35,554 bases of DNA from Mucilaginibacter sp. (GTDB taxonomy: Bacteria > Bacteroidota > Bacteroidia > Sphingobacteriales > Sphingobacteriaceae): NCBI RefSeq assembly GCF_028287845.1, contig NZ_JAQBOW010000105.1, positions 1 to 35,554 on the forward strand, written 5' to 3'. The notes below the pieces were generated by a model that was not told the DNA's origin, did no database searches, and saw nothing but the letters and a program-made list of their open reading frames with translations. Positions 25,941-34,041 of the stretch are shown one piece after another (the first letter of the stretch is position 1; each line of letters opens with the position of its first letter). Position numbers and translations under genes: made by a program.

Positions 25941-26660
25941 TTACTTATTTGTTAGGTTATTTGCGCTTTCCAATAAACCCCTTACTGCCTTTCCTTCGGG
26001 GCTCTCTTTAGTTGCCTGACTTAATTTTTGAAAAATCCTATAGTAACCATCCGGATCGCTCATGTAGGCATTATTTAATACAATAATACGCAGCGTAATA
26101 CTATTATCAGGATATTTATCTACAAATGCCGAAAGCACAATTGTTGCTAGTTTTAGCTGCTGCTGCTCTGCTTCCTGGTATTTGTTAACCAGGTTGTTAT
26201 AAGCGTCTGCGGGTAGTGTTTTGCTTTTAGGGTCTTTTAATCGTGCATTTAAATCGGCTGCTTTTTTATTTAGCTCCTCTTTTGTCTTATCAAATAAATG
26301 ATAGTAAGCCGTTAACTCGTTTTGTTTTTTTACGGTAGATTGAATATCAGGGTACTTATAGGGTTTTTCCCTGTCAAATGTAACGGTATATTTTCCTGGC
26401 TGCAGATAAACATCAAACGCCAGCATACCCAGTTTATCGTTATTTACCGACATATAACCATATGTGCCGTTGTTATATTCACCGCTTACCTCAAATGCTC
26501 CGGATTTAATAGCGGTCTTACAGATTGTCGAATCGCTTAGATTTTTAATTATAAACTCGCCATCAGTAATGCCCGGTGTTGTTCCGGTAAATTCAATAGT
26601 TGTTTTTTGGGTACAGCCTGCAGCCAGTATAGCCAGGCATAAAGCAAAGAAATACTTCAT
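25941..26660 (-). CDS. DUF4369-type lipoprotein, paralogue of the neighbour without the thioredoxin domain
   Basis: 239 aa from ATG 26660, which gives the lipoprotein signal MKYFFALCLAILAAGC with lipidation at Cys16; the in-frame start at 26726 would destroy that signal. Sequence and order match the first 230 residues of the downstream neighbour: VYLQPGKYTVTFDREKPYKYPDI against IFLQPGEYSININPKKINNYPLI, KKQNELTAYYHLFDK against KKQTELSAYYTLADS, and YYRIFQKLSQATKESPEGK against FYTIFQKLSSAAKSSDDGK. It stops where the neighbour enters its thioredoxin domain. A tandem duplication followed by domain loss, or gain in the other copy, is the simple reading. Function is unknown; it sits in an envelope membrane facing the periplasm or the outside. 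Confidence 0.8.
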   Translation of the reverse strand: MKYFFALCLAILAAGCTQKTTIEFTGTTPGITDGEFIIKNLSDSTICKTAIKSGAFEVSGEYNNGTYGYMSVNNDKLGMLAFDVYLQPGKYTVTFDREKPYKYPDIQSTVKKQNELTAYYHLFDKTKEELNKKAADLNARLKDPKSKTLPADAYNNLVNKYQEAEQQQLKLATIVLSAFVDKYPDNSITLRIIVLNNAYMSDPDGYYRIFQKLSQATKESPEGKAVRGLLESANNLTNK

Positions 26661-26825
26661 AAAATAAGGTGCAATTAATCGGTTCGAAGATAATAGAGCA
26701 ATCGGCATATTAACAAATATTAACAATATTTCGGTTAAAAGTGACTCTGTTTTTAGATTGTTTCTAAATAACTGTTTGCCGCCTAAATCACCAAAGGCGT
26801 TTATATCTTTTTGGTATTTAATAAA

Positions 26826-26833
26826 TACTTTTG
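26826..26833 (+). promoter_or_regulatory. Likely -7 box of the sdh operon
   Basis: TACTTTTG fits TAnnTTTG and lies 26 bp before the sdhC ATG. The -33 region is not well matched at 19-21 bp, so the assignment rests on the -7 box and position only. Confidence 0.5.
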
Positions 26834-26859
26834 CGTAAATATATATTTACAATAAAATA

Positions 26860-27645
26860 ATGAGCGAAATTAAACAAACCTTTAACTCATCGCTGGGCAA
26901 AAAGCTAATTATGGCTTTAACAGGCTTGTTTTTGTGCACTTTTATTATAGTGCACCTGGGCGGCAACCTGTTCCTGTTTAAAAATGACCAGGGTTATGGG
27001 TTTAATGTGTATGCCAACTTTTTAACACACTTCCCGCCTATAGAGGTGGTAGCCTACCTGCTGTACCTGGCTATTTTGGTACATGCGCTTTATGCGTTGA
27101 TATTGACAATCAATAACCGCAGATCGCGCCCGGTGGCTTATGCGGCACAACCTAAATCGCCGGCATCATGGTCGTCAAAAAACATGGGACTGTTAGGTTC
27201 TATCCTGTTCCTGTTCCTGGTGATACACATGGGCGATTTTTGGTACAAATACAAATTTACCGATACGGTAGGTTTTAAAGAGTACCGCACCAACGTGCTA
27301 ACCAATGAGCGTACCGTAACTGACTTTACACCTGCCGATCCAACTTTCGAGCATTCATCAACAACAGAAAATGATGTAGAGATTGTTCGTGTTAAAGATC
27401 TGCATACTAAAGTGGCAACCAGTTTTAGTAATATATGGTACGTTATCATCTATGTAATTGCAATGGGCGCATTATCGTTCCATTTGCTGCATGGTTTCCA
27501 GAGCGCGTTCCAAACCCTGGGATGGACACATAGGAAATACAGCCCGGTAGTGAAGTTTATTGGCAAATGGTTCTTCGCGGTAATTATACCGTTAGGGTTT
27601 GCCTTAATGCCGATAGTTTATTTTATACAAAGCATTTCAAAATGA
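26860..27645 (+). CDS. sdhC: Succinate dehydrogenase cytochrome b558 subunit
   Basis: 261 aa integral membrane protein with five hydrophobic helices, matching the b558-type SdhC (SQR type B) of Bacteroidota. Candidate haem-ligand histidines lie within helices: IIVHLGGN, LVHALYAL, LVIHMGDFWYKY and FHLLHGFQSAFQTLG. It anchors the SdhAB catalytic part to the inner membrane and passes electrons to menaquinone through two b haems. It is the first gene of the sdh operon. There is no separate SdhD, as expected for this type. Confidence 0.93.
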   Translation: MSEIKQTFNSSLGKKLIMALTGLFLCTFIIVHLGGNLFLFKNDQGYGFNVYANFLTHFPPIEVVAYLLYLAILVHALYALILTINNRRSRPVAYAAQPKSPASWSSKNMGLLGSILFLFLVIHMGDFWYKYKFTDTVGFKEYRTNVLTNERTVTDFTPADPTFEHSSTTENDVEIVRVKDLHTKVATSFSNIWYVIIYVIAMGALSFHLLHGFQSAFQTLGWTHRKYSPVVKFIGKWFFAVIIPLGFALMPIVYFIQSISK

Positions 27646-27648
27646 TTT

Positions 27649-27700
27649 GCGAGTTACGATTTTAGATTTACGAATCGTTAAATCTAAAATCGTAACTCGC
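27649..27700. repeat. Perfect 22-bp hairpin between sdhC and sdhA
   Basis: Left arm 27649-27670 is exactly complementary to right arm 27679-27700, with an 8-nt loop (CGAATCGT). It starts 3 nt after the sdhC stop codon and ends 20 nt before the sdhA ATG. A T-tract is lacking, so it is probably not a simple terminator; it may set the sdhC to sdhA transcript ratio or be an inserted repeat. Confidence 0.9.
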
Positions 27701-27719
27701 AACTCGTAAATATAAAGAC

Positions 27720-29654
27720 ATGAGTTTAGAAGCTAAAATTCCACCCGGCCCGTTAGCCGAAAAATGGAGCAAGCATAAATTTAACTTAAAGCTGGTTAAC
27801 CCCGCTAATAAGCGTAAATACGATGTAATAGTTGTAGGTACCGGTTTAGCTGGCGCGTCAGCAGCAGCATCGCTGGCCGAGTTGGGTTATAATGTAAAAG
27901 CGTTTTGTTTCCAGGATAGCCCTCGCCGCGCGCACTCTATTGCTGCGCAGGGAGGTATAAATGCTGCCAAAAATTATCAGAACGATGGCGATAGCGTATA
28001 CCGTTTGTTTTACGATACCATTAAGGGTGGCGATTACCGTGCCCGCGAAGGAAACGTTTACCGCCTGGCAGAAGTATCTGTAAACATTATAGATCAATGT
28101 GTAGCCCAGGGCGTACCATTTGCCCGCGAGTATGGCGGCTTGCTTGATAACCGGTCATTCGGTGGTTCGCAGGTATCGCGTACGTTTTACGCGAGGGGAC
28201 AAACAGGACAACAATTATTATTAGGTGCATACTCGGCATTGAACCGCCAGATACATAAGGGTAAGGTAAAAATGTATACCCGTACCGAAATGCTTGACGT
28301 AGTAACTATAGACGGCCACGCAAAAGGTATCATCACCCGTAACTTAACAAACGGCCAGATCGAAACGCATACAGGTCATGCGGTACTATTATGCACAGGT
28401 GGTTATGGTAACGTGTTCTACCTTTCTACCAATGCCGCCGGATCAAACGTTACGGCAGCATGGCGTGCGCATAAACGTGGCGCTTTCTTTGCCAATCCTT
28501 GCTATACACAAATACACCCAACCTGTATCCCGGTTACCGGCGATCATCAGAGTAAGCTCACGCTGATGTCTGAATCGTTGCGTAACGACGGACGTGTTTG
28601 GGCACCAAAAACTGTGGAGATAGCCGAAAAACTCCGCAAAAAAGAAATCACTGCCGCCCAGGTTAAAGAGGACGACCGCGATTACTTCTTAGAAAGAAAA
28701 TACCCATCATTTGGTAACCTGGTGCCGCGCGACGTAGCATCGCGTAACGCTAAAGAAATGGTTGATGATGGACGTGGTGTAGGCGGATCGGGCTTTGCAG
28801 TTTTCCTTGACTTTGCTGACGCGATCAATCGTTTGGGCCAGGAAGCGGTTGCTGCCAAATATGGTAACCTGTTTGATATGTACTATCAAATTACCGACGA
28901 GGACCCTTACAAGCAACCAATGCGTATTTACCCTGCCGTGCATTATACCATGGGCGGCCTTTGGGTTGATTATAATTTAAGCACCAACGTACCGGGCCTT
29001 TATGCTTTGGGCGAGTGTAACTTTAGCGACCACGGCGCAAATCGCTTAGGTGCCTCGGCCCTGATGCAGGGATTAGCCGATGGTTATTTTGTTATACCAT
29101 ATACACTGGGCGATTATTTGGCTACCATTGGCCCTAAACCGGTTGATGCCAGCCATCCTGCCTTTGCCAAGACAAAACAAGATGTGCTTGATCGTATTAA
29201 CAGCTTGTTAGCTTTAAACGGCACCAAAACGGTTAACGAATACCACCGCGATTTGGGCCACATTATGTGGGAGTATTGCGGCATGGCGCGTACAGAAGAG
29301 GGCCTGGCCAAAGCTAAAGAATTAATACAGGCACTGCGTGCCGATTTCTGGAAAAACGCCAAAGTGGTTGGCGCTAATGACGAAGTAAACGCGGCCCTTG
29401 AAAAAGCCGGCCGTGTAGCCGATTTCCTTGAGCTAGGCGAACTAATGGTTGACGACGCTAAAATGCGTAAAGAATCATGTGGCGGTCACTTCAGGTTAGA
29501 ATCGCAAACTGAAGAAGGTGAAGCGTTGCGTGATGATGATAACTTCGCGTTTGTTGGTGCCTGGGAATATAAAGGCGACAATCAGCCGGAAATACTGAAT
29601 AAAGAAATACTGGACTTTGAATTTGTTCACCTTACACAGCGTAGTTATAAATAA
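27720..29654 (+). CDS. sdhA: Succinate dehydrogenase / fumarate reductase flavoprotein subunit
   Basis: 644 aa. FAD-binding Rossmann motif [19 protein letters not shown] near residue 40; [17 protein letters not shown] contains the His that carries covalent FAD in the family. Further motifs include [17 protein letters not shown], the substrate-site stretch [25 protein letters not shown], and [20 protein letters not shown]. It oxidises succinate to fumarate in the cytoplasm and hands electrons to SdhB. The length and the insertion pattern fit the B-type enzymes of Bacteroidota. Its stop codon overlaps the ATG of the next gene by one base. Confidence 0.96.
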   Translation: MSLEAKIPPGPLAEKWSKHKFNLKLVNPANKRKYDVIVVGTGLAGASAAASLAELGYNVKAFCFQDSPRRAHSIAAQGGINAAKNYQNDGDSVYRLFYDTIKGGDYRAREGNVYRLAEVSVNIIDQCVAQGVPFAREYGGLLDNRSFGGSQVSRTFYARGQTGQQLLLGAYSALNRQIHKGKVKMYTRTEMLDVVTIDGHAKGIITRNLTNGQIETHTGHAVLLCTGGYGNVFYLSTNAAGSNVTAAWRAHKRGAFFANPCYTQIHPTCIPVTGDHQSKLTLMSESLRNDGRVWAPKTVEIAEKLRKKEITAAQVKEDDRDYFLERKYPSFGNLVPRDVASRNAKEMVDDGRGVGGSGFAVFLDFADAINRLGQEAVAAKYGNLFDMYYQITDEDPYKQPMRIYPAVHYTMGGLWVDYNLSTNVPGLYALGECNFSDHGANRLGASALMQGLADGYFVIPYTLGDYLATIGPKPVDASHPAFAKTKQDVLDRINSLLALNGTKTVNEYHRDLGHIMWEYCGMARTEEGLAKAKELIQALRADFWKNAKVVGANDEVNAALEKAGRVADFLELGELMVDDAKMRKESCGGHFRLESQTEEGEALRDDDNFAFVGAWEYKGDNQPEILNKEILDFEFVHLTQRSYK

Positions 29655-30232
29655 TGCTTAACGACGCCGCGTTGATAAAGCTGTTAAAGCAAGCGTATTC
29701 GGCCGAAAAGGCTGCAGCATTTGCTTACCAGGGACATGCAGAGGCGGTAAGGGACGGTGAGGAAAAAAAGGCTATCAAACAAATTGAGATAGACGAATGG
29801 AACCACCGCGAAGAAGTATTAAAGTTAATGGCGATTTATCTCGTACCGGTTTCAAAATGGTTAGAGGTAAAGAACTATATAATTGGCAAAACCATAAGTG
29901 CAAGCTGCTATTTAATTGGTTGGTTTATGCCATTTTACTTTGCCGGAAATTTAGAGAGCGGCAATGTATGCGAATATGTGCGGATGAAAAGGCTTTTTAA
30001 TGCGCTGGATATTACCGAGCATGACGAAGTTTTGTACGAAATGAGCTTAAAGGAAAAAGAGCATGAAGTATATTTTTATCAGCAGATAAAAGATAATAAA
30101 ATGCTTCCCTTTTTTGAAAAGGTATTTGCATGGGGTGAGCATAAACGAAAAAATGATATTGACCTTGAAGCAGGTTTTGTTTTTGAAAACACAAATACAT
30201 ACTGCGAAGGTTTTGGAGAAAAACGAAAATAA
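29654..30232 (+). CDS. Ferritin-like di-iron protein embedded in the sdh operon (COQ7/rubrerythrin-like)
   Basis: 192 aa. Two helix-pair halves carry the carboxylate pattern of ferritin-like di-iron proteins: Glu18 ([15 protein letters not shown]) with E-x-x-H at Glu48/His51 (EIDEWNHRE), then [10 protein letters not shown] and EKEHEVYFY in the second half. A hydrophobic stretch, [18 protein letters not shown], between the halves suggests membrane contact, as in COQ7-type hydroxylases. The gene overlaps the sdhA stop by one base and ends 1 nt before the sdhB ATG, so it is co-translated with the complex. Seen: motifs and coupling. Inferred: a role near the quinone pool, in iron supply or in oxidative protection of the Fe-S subunit. 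No specific reaction can be assigned. Confidence 0.8.
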   Translation: MLNDAALIKLLKQAYSAEKAAAFAYQGHAEAVRDGEEKKAIKQIEIDEWNHREEVLKLMAIYLVPVSKWLEVKNYIIGKTISASCYLIGWFMPFYFAGNLESGNVCEYVRMKRLFNALDITEHDEVLYEMSLKEKEHEVYFYQQIKDNKMLPFFEKVFAWGEHKRKNDIDLEAGFVFENTNTYCEGFGEKRK

Positions 30233-30233
30233 C

Positions 30234-31025
30234 ATGAGCGGAACAATGAACTTGACACTAAAAGTGTGGAGACAGAAAGATGCCAATTCGAGCGGCAAAA
30301 TGGTGACTTACAAGGCCGAAAACATTTCGCCGGATATGTCATTTTTAGAAATGCTGGATGTGGTGAACGAAAGCCTGATCCTGAAGAACGACGAGCCGAT
30401 ACATTTTGATCATGATTGCCGCGAAGGTATTTGCGGTATGTGTTCGCTATATATTAATGGCCGTCCGCACGGACCGAAACGCGCCATAACTACCTGCCAG
30501 CTGCACATGCGCAGCTTTCATGATGGTGAAACCATTACCATAGAGCCATGGCGCGCGGCAGCGTTCCCGGTTATAAAGGATCTGGCGGTAGATCGTTCTG
30601 CTTTTGATCGTATACAACAGGCAGGCGGTTATGTATCGGTAAATACCGGCGGCGTGCCTGATGCTAACGAGCTGCTGATCCCTAAGGTAATTGCTGATGA
30701 GGCCTTCAACTCGGCCACCTGCATTGGTTGCGGCGCTTGTGTGGCGGCCTGTAAAAATGCTTCGGCTATGCTTTTTGTATCGGCCAAGGTATCGCAAATG
30801 GCAATGTTACCGCAAGGTCAGCCCGAACGCTGGAGCCGTGTGCAAAGCATGGTGGCCCAAATGGACGAAGAAGGTTTTGGTAGCTGTACCAATACCGGCG
30901 CCTGCGAAGCAGAATGCCCTAAAGAAATTTCGCTTACCAATATCAGCCGCATGAATAATGACTATCTCAGCGCCAAACTTTTCCGCGAAGAAAAAGTGCA
31001 TGACCATAGCGGTGGCGGCGAATAA
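30234..31025 (+). CDS. sdhB: Succinate dehydrogenase iron-sulfur subunit
   Basis: 263 aa from ATG 30234, placed by the 1-nt gap from the upstream gene. The [2Fe-2S] ligands are in CREGICGMC and the later Cys of RAITTC; the [4Fe-4S] and [3Fe-4S] ligands are in [13 protein letters not shown] and [12 protein letters not shown]. It relays electrons from SdhA FAD to the haem b subunit. The last 15 codons and the terminator behind them are repeated at 33050-33165. Confidence 0.96.
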   Translation: MSGTMNLTLKVWRQKDANSSGKMVTYKAENISPDMSFLEMLDVVNESLILKNDEPIHFDHDCREGICGMCSLYINGRPHGPKRAITTCQLHMRSFHDGETITIEPWRAAAFPVIKDLAVDRSAFDRIQQAGGYVSVNTGGVPDANELLIPKVIADEAFNSATCIGCGACVAACKNASAMLFVSAKVSQMAMLPQGQPERWSRVQSMVAQMDEEGFGSCTNTGACEAECPKEISLTNISRMNNDYLSAKLFREEKVHDHSGGGE

Positions 31026-31098
31026 CGATAATTAAAACTCACAACAATTGAAAAGGCCCGGGATTGATTCTCGGGCCTTTTGTTTTTACTGTAGTTGC
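30981..31098 (+). repeat. Direct repeat copy 1: sdhB 3' end plus terminator
   Basis: 118 bp, repeated at 33050-33165 with two substitutions in the coding part, both synonymous (GTG/GTA, GGT/GGC), and a 2-nt deletion after the stop. The two copies bracket the beta-propeller gene and the orphan antitoxin gene. Confidence 0.95.
31051..31087 (+). terminator. Terminator of the sdh operon
   Basis: The arms AAAAGGCCCGGGA (31051-31063) and TCTCGGGCCTTTT (31069-31081) pair over 13 bp with one G-U, with a 5-nt loop and TGTTTTT after it. It lies 25 nt past the sdhB stop and can serve both strands. Confidence 0.92.
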
Positions 31099-31107
31099 AA
31101 ACTGTAG
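31089..31107. repeat. REP-like palindrome 1
   Basis: CTGTAGTTGCAAACTGTAG, an imperfect palindrome around GCA, just after the sdh terminator. Related copies are at 31162-31178 and 33958-33976, and a half copy follows the second terminator at 33158-33165. Confidence 0.6.
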
Positions 31108-31161
31108 GCATAGTGGTATAGTAGTGATCGAAGATGCTGCCATAAAAAGCAGGGGTTTTAA

Positions 31162-31178
31162 TGTGGTTGCAAACTACA
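31162..31178. repeat. REP-like palindrome 2
   Basis: TGTGGTTGCAAACTACA, palindrome with one mismatch, 73 bp after palindrome 1 and just before the 3' end of the minus-strand beta-propeller gene. Confidence 0.6.
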
Positions 31179-31194
31179 TCAGATGTAACAATGG

Positions 31195-32685
31195 TTATCT
31201 TATAATGGTTAAAGAGCCAGTTATCGGCTTGCTGTCATCTTTCAAATCAATGACGTAATAATATGTTCCTACCGGCACGTTCGATTGTTTATATTTACCA
31301 TCCCAGGCAATTGAATATCCTGAAGAAAAGAATATCGACTTGCCATATCTATTAAAAATGTCGACTGTACACTTTGGATAATTCTCTATGTTTTTAATGT
31401 TCCAGGTATCGTTTATCCCATCTCCATTAGGCGTAAAGGTGTTATTAACAATAATTTTTGTTGGTGTTGTGCCTGTATTAGTAGTTGCTGTGCCGGGGTT
31501 CACGATTATATTGAAAGTAACCGGTGCACAACCTGTACCACTTTTAGAAATTACGGCACCCCTTGGAAAATAGCCTACTGGAATATTAGTTAAAAGAGTA
31601 TTGCTGCTTGTGTTAATAACAGATACAAGATTCGACCTGTAATTAATAACGTACAGGCTGCCGTCGTCAGCGCTTAAAACCAGGTTTTGCGGCTGAATAT
31701 AAACCGAAATATTGGTAACGATAGTATTTGTTGCTGTGTTAACTACCGATACTGTATTTGAATTTGCATTGGTAACATATACATATAAGCCATTTGAAGT
31801 TATAGCTATATGATAGGGAGCAAAACCTGTATTTATAGTAGTGATCACAGAGTTTGTTGCTGCATTTACGACTACAAGCATTCCGGCCCCAACGTACACT
31901 GTTCTGCCATCCGGACTAACCGTAACGCCATAGGATGCCCCTATTGTTCCAAGTGAGATCACAGATGTGCTATGGGTTGTTGTATTAACAACAGCGAGTT
32001 TGCTGACAGATGTACTTCCTATATAGATTTTATTGCCATCAGGGCTAATAGCTATCGCTCCAAGGCGGCCGAATGACGGCAACGAGATTAGGCCTGTTAC
32101 TGTTTTTGTAGCGGTATTAATTATTGAAACGGTGTTATCTCCTGAATTTACCACATAAACCGTGGTTCCATCAGGGCTGACTACTAAGTCCACAGGTTGA
32201 TATCCTACAGTTATGGTTTTTTCTATAGCGTTTGTTGTAGTGTTTAAAACTGATACCATATTTGCGTCAGGATTTGATATGTACAACCAGGCACCACCAG
32301 GGGTAACAGACACCTCAAAAGGATTTGACCCGACAGGCAAAGTGTTAGTGAGAGTATTTGTTCTGACATCTATTAATGAAATGGTTCCATCGCCACTATT
32401 TGCAATATAAGCAGTTCCCCCGGTTACGGGGGTGGCGGTAATGGTTGCTGTAACAGGAACAGTACCTGTGTTGATAGCCGTGAATGAAGGAATATTTCCT
32501 TCGCCTTTTGATGGCAAGCCGATTGAAGGATTGCTATTGGTCCAAAAATAAGCACAGCCGGTGCCGGGGAAATTGATAACGGTTGTATTGTCGCCGTTTG
32601 ATATGGTTTGACCGGTTTGCGCCTTTGTTACACTGATAGTAAAAAAGAAATAAAAAAAAGTAAAAATAAATAAACGTCTTTTCAC
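31195..32685 (-). CDS. YVTN-type beta-propeller protein with T9SS type B sorting domain
   Basis: 496 aa. Signal peptide MKRRLFIFTFFYFFFTISVTKAQ. From about residue 90 to 385 there are at least seven YVTN/NHL-type blades, each with a pattern such as VSPDGTTVYVVNSGDNTVSI followed by INTATKTV. After a Thr-rich linker, the C-terminal 90 residues (NNTFTPNGDGINDTWNIKNI, YPKCTVDIFNRYGKSIF, WDGKYKQSNVPVGTYYYVID) are the gliding-motility-associated CHU_C/type B sorting domain. It is therefore expected at the cell surface or outside, probably as a binding or adhesion protein. It lies between the two copies of the sdhB tail and looks like an inserted accessory gene. Confidence 0.9.
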   Translation of the reverse strand: MKRRLFIFTFFYFFFTISVTKAQTGQTISNGDNTTVINFPGTGCAYFWTNSNPSIGLPSKGEGNIPSFTAINTGTVPVTATITATPVTGGTAYIANSGDGTISLIDVRTNTLTNTLPVGSNPFEVSVTPGGAWLYISNPDANMVSVLNTTTNAIEKTITVGYQPVDLVVSPDGTTVYVVNSGDNTVSIINTATKTVTGLISLPSFGRLGAIAISPDGNKIYIGSTSVSKLAVVNTTTHSTSVISLGTIGASYGVTVSPDGRTVYVGAGMLVVVNAATNSVITTINTGFAPYHIAITSNGLYVYVTNANSNTVSVVNTATNTIVTNISVYIQPQNLVLSADDGSLYVINYRSNLVSVINTSSNTLLTNIPVGYFPRGAVISKSGTGCAPVTFNIIVNPGTATTNTGTTPTKIIVNNTFTPNGDGINDTWNIKNIENYPKCTVDIFNRYGKSIFFSSGYSIAWDGKYKQSNVPVGTYYYVIDLKDDSKPITGSLTIIR

Positions 32686-32717
32686 TATTCTGTTTTTGAG
32701 TGATTTCTTAGCTTTTG

Positions 32718-32771
32718 TTAATATACATCGTCATGTGTGCCAATATATAGTAGCATTATGTCAGATTTCAA
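32718..32771 (-). pseudogene. C-terminal stub of a RelE/YafQ-like toxin gene
   Basis: Directly after the antitoxin stop codon, in the same frame, 17 codons read LKSDIMLLYIGTHDDVY and end at TAA 32718. The ending IGTHDDVY resembles the C-terminal strand of RelE/YafQ-type mRNA interferases, whose genes normally follow an antitoxin gene of this kind. The rest of the toxin (about 75 residues) is missing, so a deletion joined the end of the antitoxin gene to the end of the toxin gene. The peptide is short and the match is by recognition only. Confidence 0.55.
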
Positions 32772-32981
32772 TTAAAGAGAATTTAATTTATTAATTGCTT
32801 CGTGAGCAGTAAGCGGGGATGTTTTGCCTAAATGACATTCCTTTAAACTTTGTTTAGCAGATTTAGCCATTTCATTTCTGCGGGCCTCTATTTGCCGTTT
32901 TTGCAATATTTCCAACAACATCTCCCTCGAAGTAAAGTCAAGCTGCATAATTTCTTCTAAAGTTGAATCTATCGTTACCAT
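32772..32981 (-). CDS. Antitoxin-like protein of a type II toxin-antitoxin system (orphan)
   Basis: 69 aa from ATG 32981; the upstream in-frame ATG at 33020 adds residues unlike the family. The sequence MVTIDSTLEEIMQLDFTSRE, then MLLEILQKRQIEARRNEMAK, matches small Bacteroidota and cyanobacterial antitoxins usually encoded before a RelE/ParE-type toxin. The C-terminal part (KTSPLTAHEAINKLNSL) would wrap the toxin. No full toxin gene is next to it: only the stub at 32718-32771 remains. An orphan antitoxin can persist as a repressor or protect against related toxins, but here it may simply be decaying. It lies inside the segment bounded by the sdhB-tail repeats. Confidence 0.7.
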   Translation of the reverse strand: MVTIDSTLEEIMQLDFTSREMLLEILQKRQIEARRNEMAKSAKQSLKECHLGKTSPLTAHEAINKLNSL

Positions 32982-33049
32982 ATCCTTATTGTTGATACAC
33001 AAAAATACACAATGGTTCACAAAAATTCATACGTATTGAAACCATGTTA

Positions 33050-33165
33050 TTCCGCGAAGAAAAAGTACATGACCATAGCGGCGGCGGCGAATAACGATAA
33101 TTAACTCACAACAATTGAAAAGGCCCGGGATTGATTCTCGGGCCTTTTGTTTTTACTGTAGTTGC
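33050..33165 (+). repeat. Direct repeat copy 2: duplicated sdhB 3' end plus terminator
   Basis: The plus-strand frame reads [18 protein letters not shown], the last codons of sdhB, followed by the same spacer and terminator as at 30981-31098. There is no start codon and no upstream sdhB sequence, so it is a tail fragment. Confidence 0.95.
33118..33153. terminator. Duplicated sdh terminator, usable by the OmpA-like gene
   Basis: Same 13-bp stem as at 31051-31081 (arms 33118-33130 and 33136-33148) with TGTTTTT behind it. On the minus strand it lies 30 nt beyond the stop of the OmpA-like gene, where A/T-rich flanks make it a plausible terminator for that gene too. Confidence 0.8.
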
Positions 33166-33177
33166 GGGCGAAACGTT

Positions 33178-33693
33178 TTAATTTTGCGTCTTGATCTCTA
33201 CCCGGCGATTTAATATTTTACCCTCTTCGGTATTATTATCGGCCACAGGGTTACTTGTGCCATAACCTTTTACCTCAATGCCGGTTGTGTTAACGCCCGC
33301 GTTAAGCAGATAGGATTTAACCGAATTCGCTCTATCTGTAGATAAGGCCAAATTTTGTTCATTTGTTCCTTCGATTGAGGCATAGCCATTTAGAAAATAT
33401 TTAGCAGATGGGTGTAATTTCATTTCTGAAGCCACCGCATCCAACAAACTGTACGATTCGGTTTTTAAAATACTCGAATTAAAATCAAATTGAATTTTAA
33501 CAGTATTTACATCCAATTCCGGCTTTTTTTCCTCAACTACAGCGGGTTTAGGTTGCTCAACCGGAGCCAGTGTTACAGGCGTTTCTACAGGAGGCGCAGA
33601 TTTTTGAACTAACTTTTTTGCTTTACATGCTTGTAAGGTAACCAATGCTGATAAAATGATGGCCGGAACAATAAGGGATTTTGTCAATTTCAT
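33178..33693 (-). CDS. OmpA-family peptidoglycan-binding lipoprotein
   Basis: 171 aa. The lipoprotein signal MKLTKSLIVPAIILSALVTLQAC ends at the lipidation Cys23. A Pro/Val/Glu-rich linker (about 30-60) leads to an OmpA-like domain (about 62-171) with IQFDFNSSILK, NGYASIEGTNEQNLALSTDR and the closing LNRRVEI; the Asp and Arg of the peptidoglycan-binding site (LSTDRANSV, NRRVE) are present. It should be anchored in the outer membrane and hold peptidoglycan, like Pal. Single gene, reading toward the duplicated terminator. Confidence 0.9.
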   Translation of the reverse strand: MKLTKSLIVPAIILSALVTLQACKAKKLVQKSAPPVETPVTLAPVEQPKPAVVEEKKPELDVNTVKIQFDFNSSILKTESYSLLDAVASEMKLHPSAKYFLNGYASIEGTNEQNLALSTDRANSVKSYLLNAGVNTTGIEVKGYGTSNPVADNNTEEGKILNRRVEIKTQN

Positions 33694-33918
33694 GATGATT
33701 TTTTTAATTAAAAACTTTACAAATGCTAATTTGTCATAGGCGCTGAAAAGTAAGCGGGACCTGACACTTTTGATGGGATAGAGGTTTGTGCTAATTTTAT
33801 AGTTTTCTTAATCATTGATGCCGAACAACCGATAGCAAAAACGTATAAAATTATTTATAAAACGTGAATACTTTACTTAACGTGTTTAGCGGTTAGATTT
33901 TGAGGAAATAAATTTTAA

Positions 33919-33976
33919 AAAGGCTTTTCCGGGGATTCGTGGGTCTTTTGTTTTTTACTGTAGTTGCAAACTACAG
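33919..33976 (+). repeat. Degenerate third copy of the terminator/REP unit
   Basis: Reads AAAGGC...GGGGATTCGTGGGTC and then CTTTTGTTTTTTACTGTAG, the same order as the end of copies 1 and 2, but the stem is damaged (GGCTTTTCCGGGG against GGCCCGGGA). It ends in the REP-like palindrome. The sdhB coding part is absent. Confidence 0.6.
33958..33976. repeat. REP-like palindrome 3 (perfect)
   Basis: CTGTAGTTGCAAACTACAG: perfect 8-bp arms around GCA. It lies 65 bp before the transposase remnant; GTAG at the palindrome edge recalls the tetranucleotides that mark REP elements. Confidence 0.6.
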
Positions 33977-34041
33977 TGCGAGAAACACGGTTGCAACTAT
34001 AACACGCAAAGCTTATATTTAATGCTCCTATAATTTAAAGC

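Larger units (their letters stand above)
33694..34041. other. Intergenic region with a degenerate third copy of the terminator/REP unit
   Basis: No gene seen. The first 200 bp should contain the promoter of the OmpA-like gene; no clear TAnnTTTG box was found. From 33919 the sequence resembles the end of the sdhB-tail repeat. Confidence 0.5.

Noticed and set aside
30114..30233. Earlier start for sdhB at 30114
   Set aside because: It would overlap 119 bp of the ferritin-like gene, and the added residues are unlike SdhB; ATG 30234 fits the family N-terminus.
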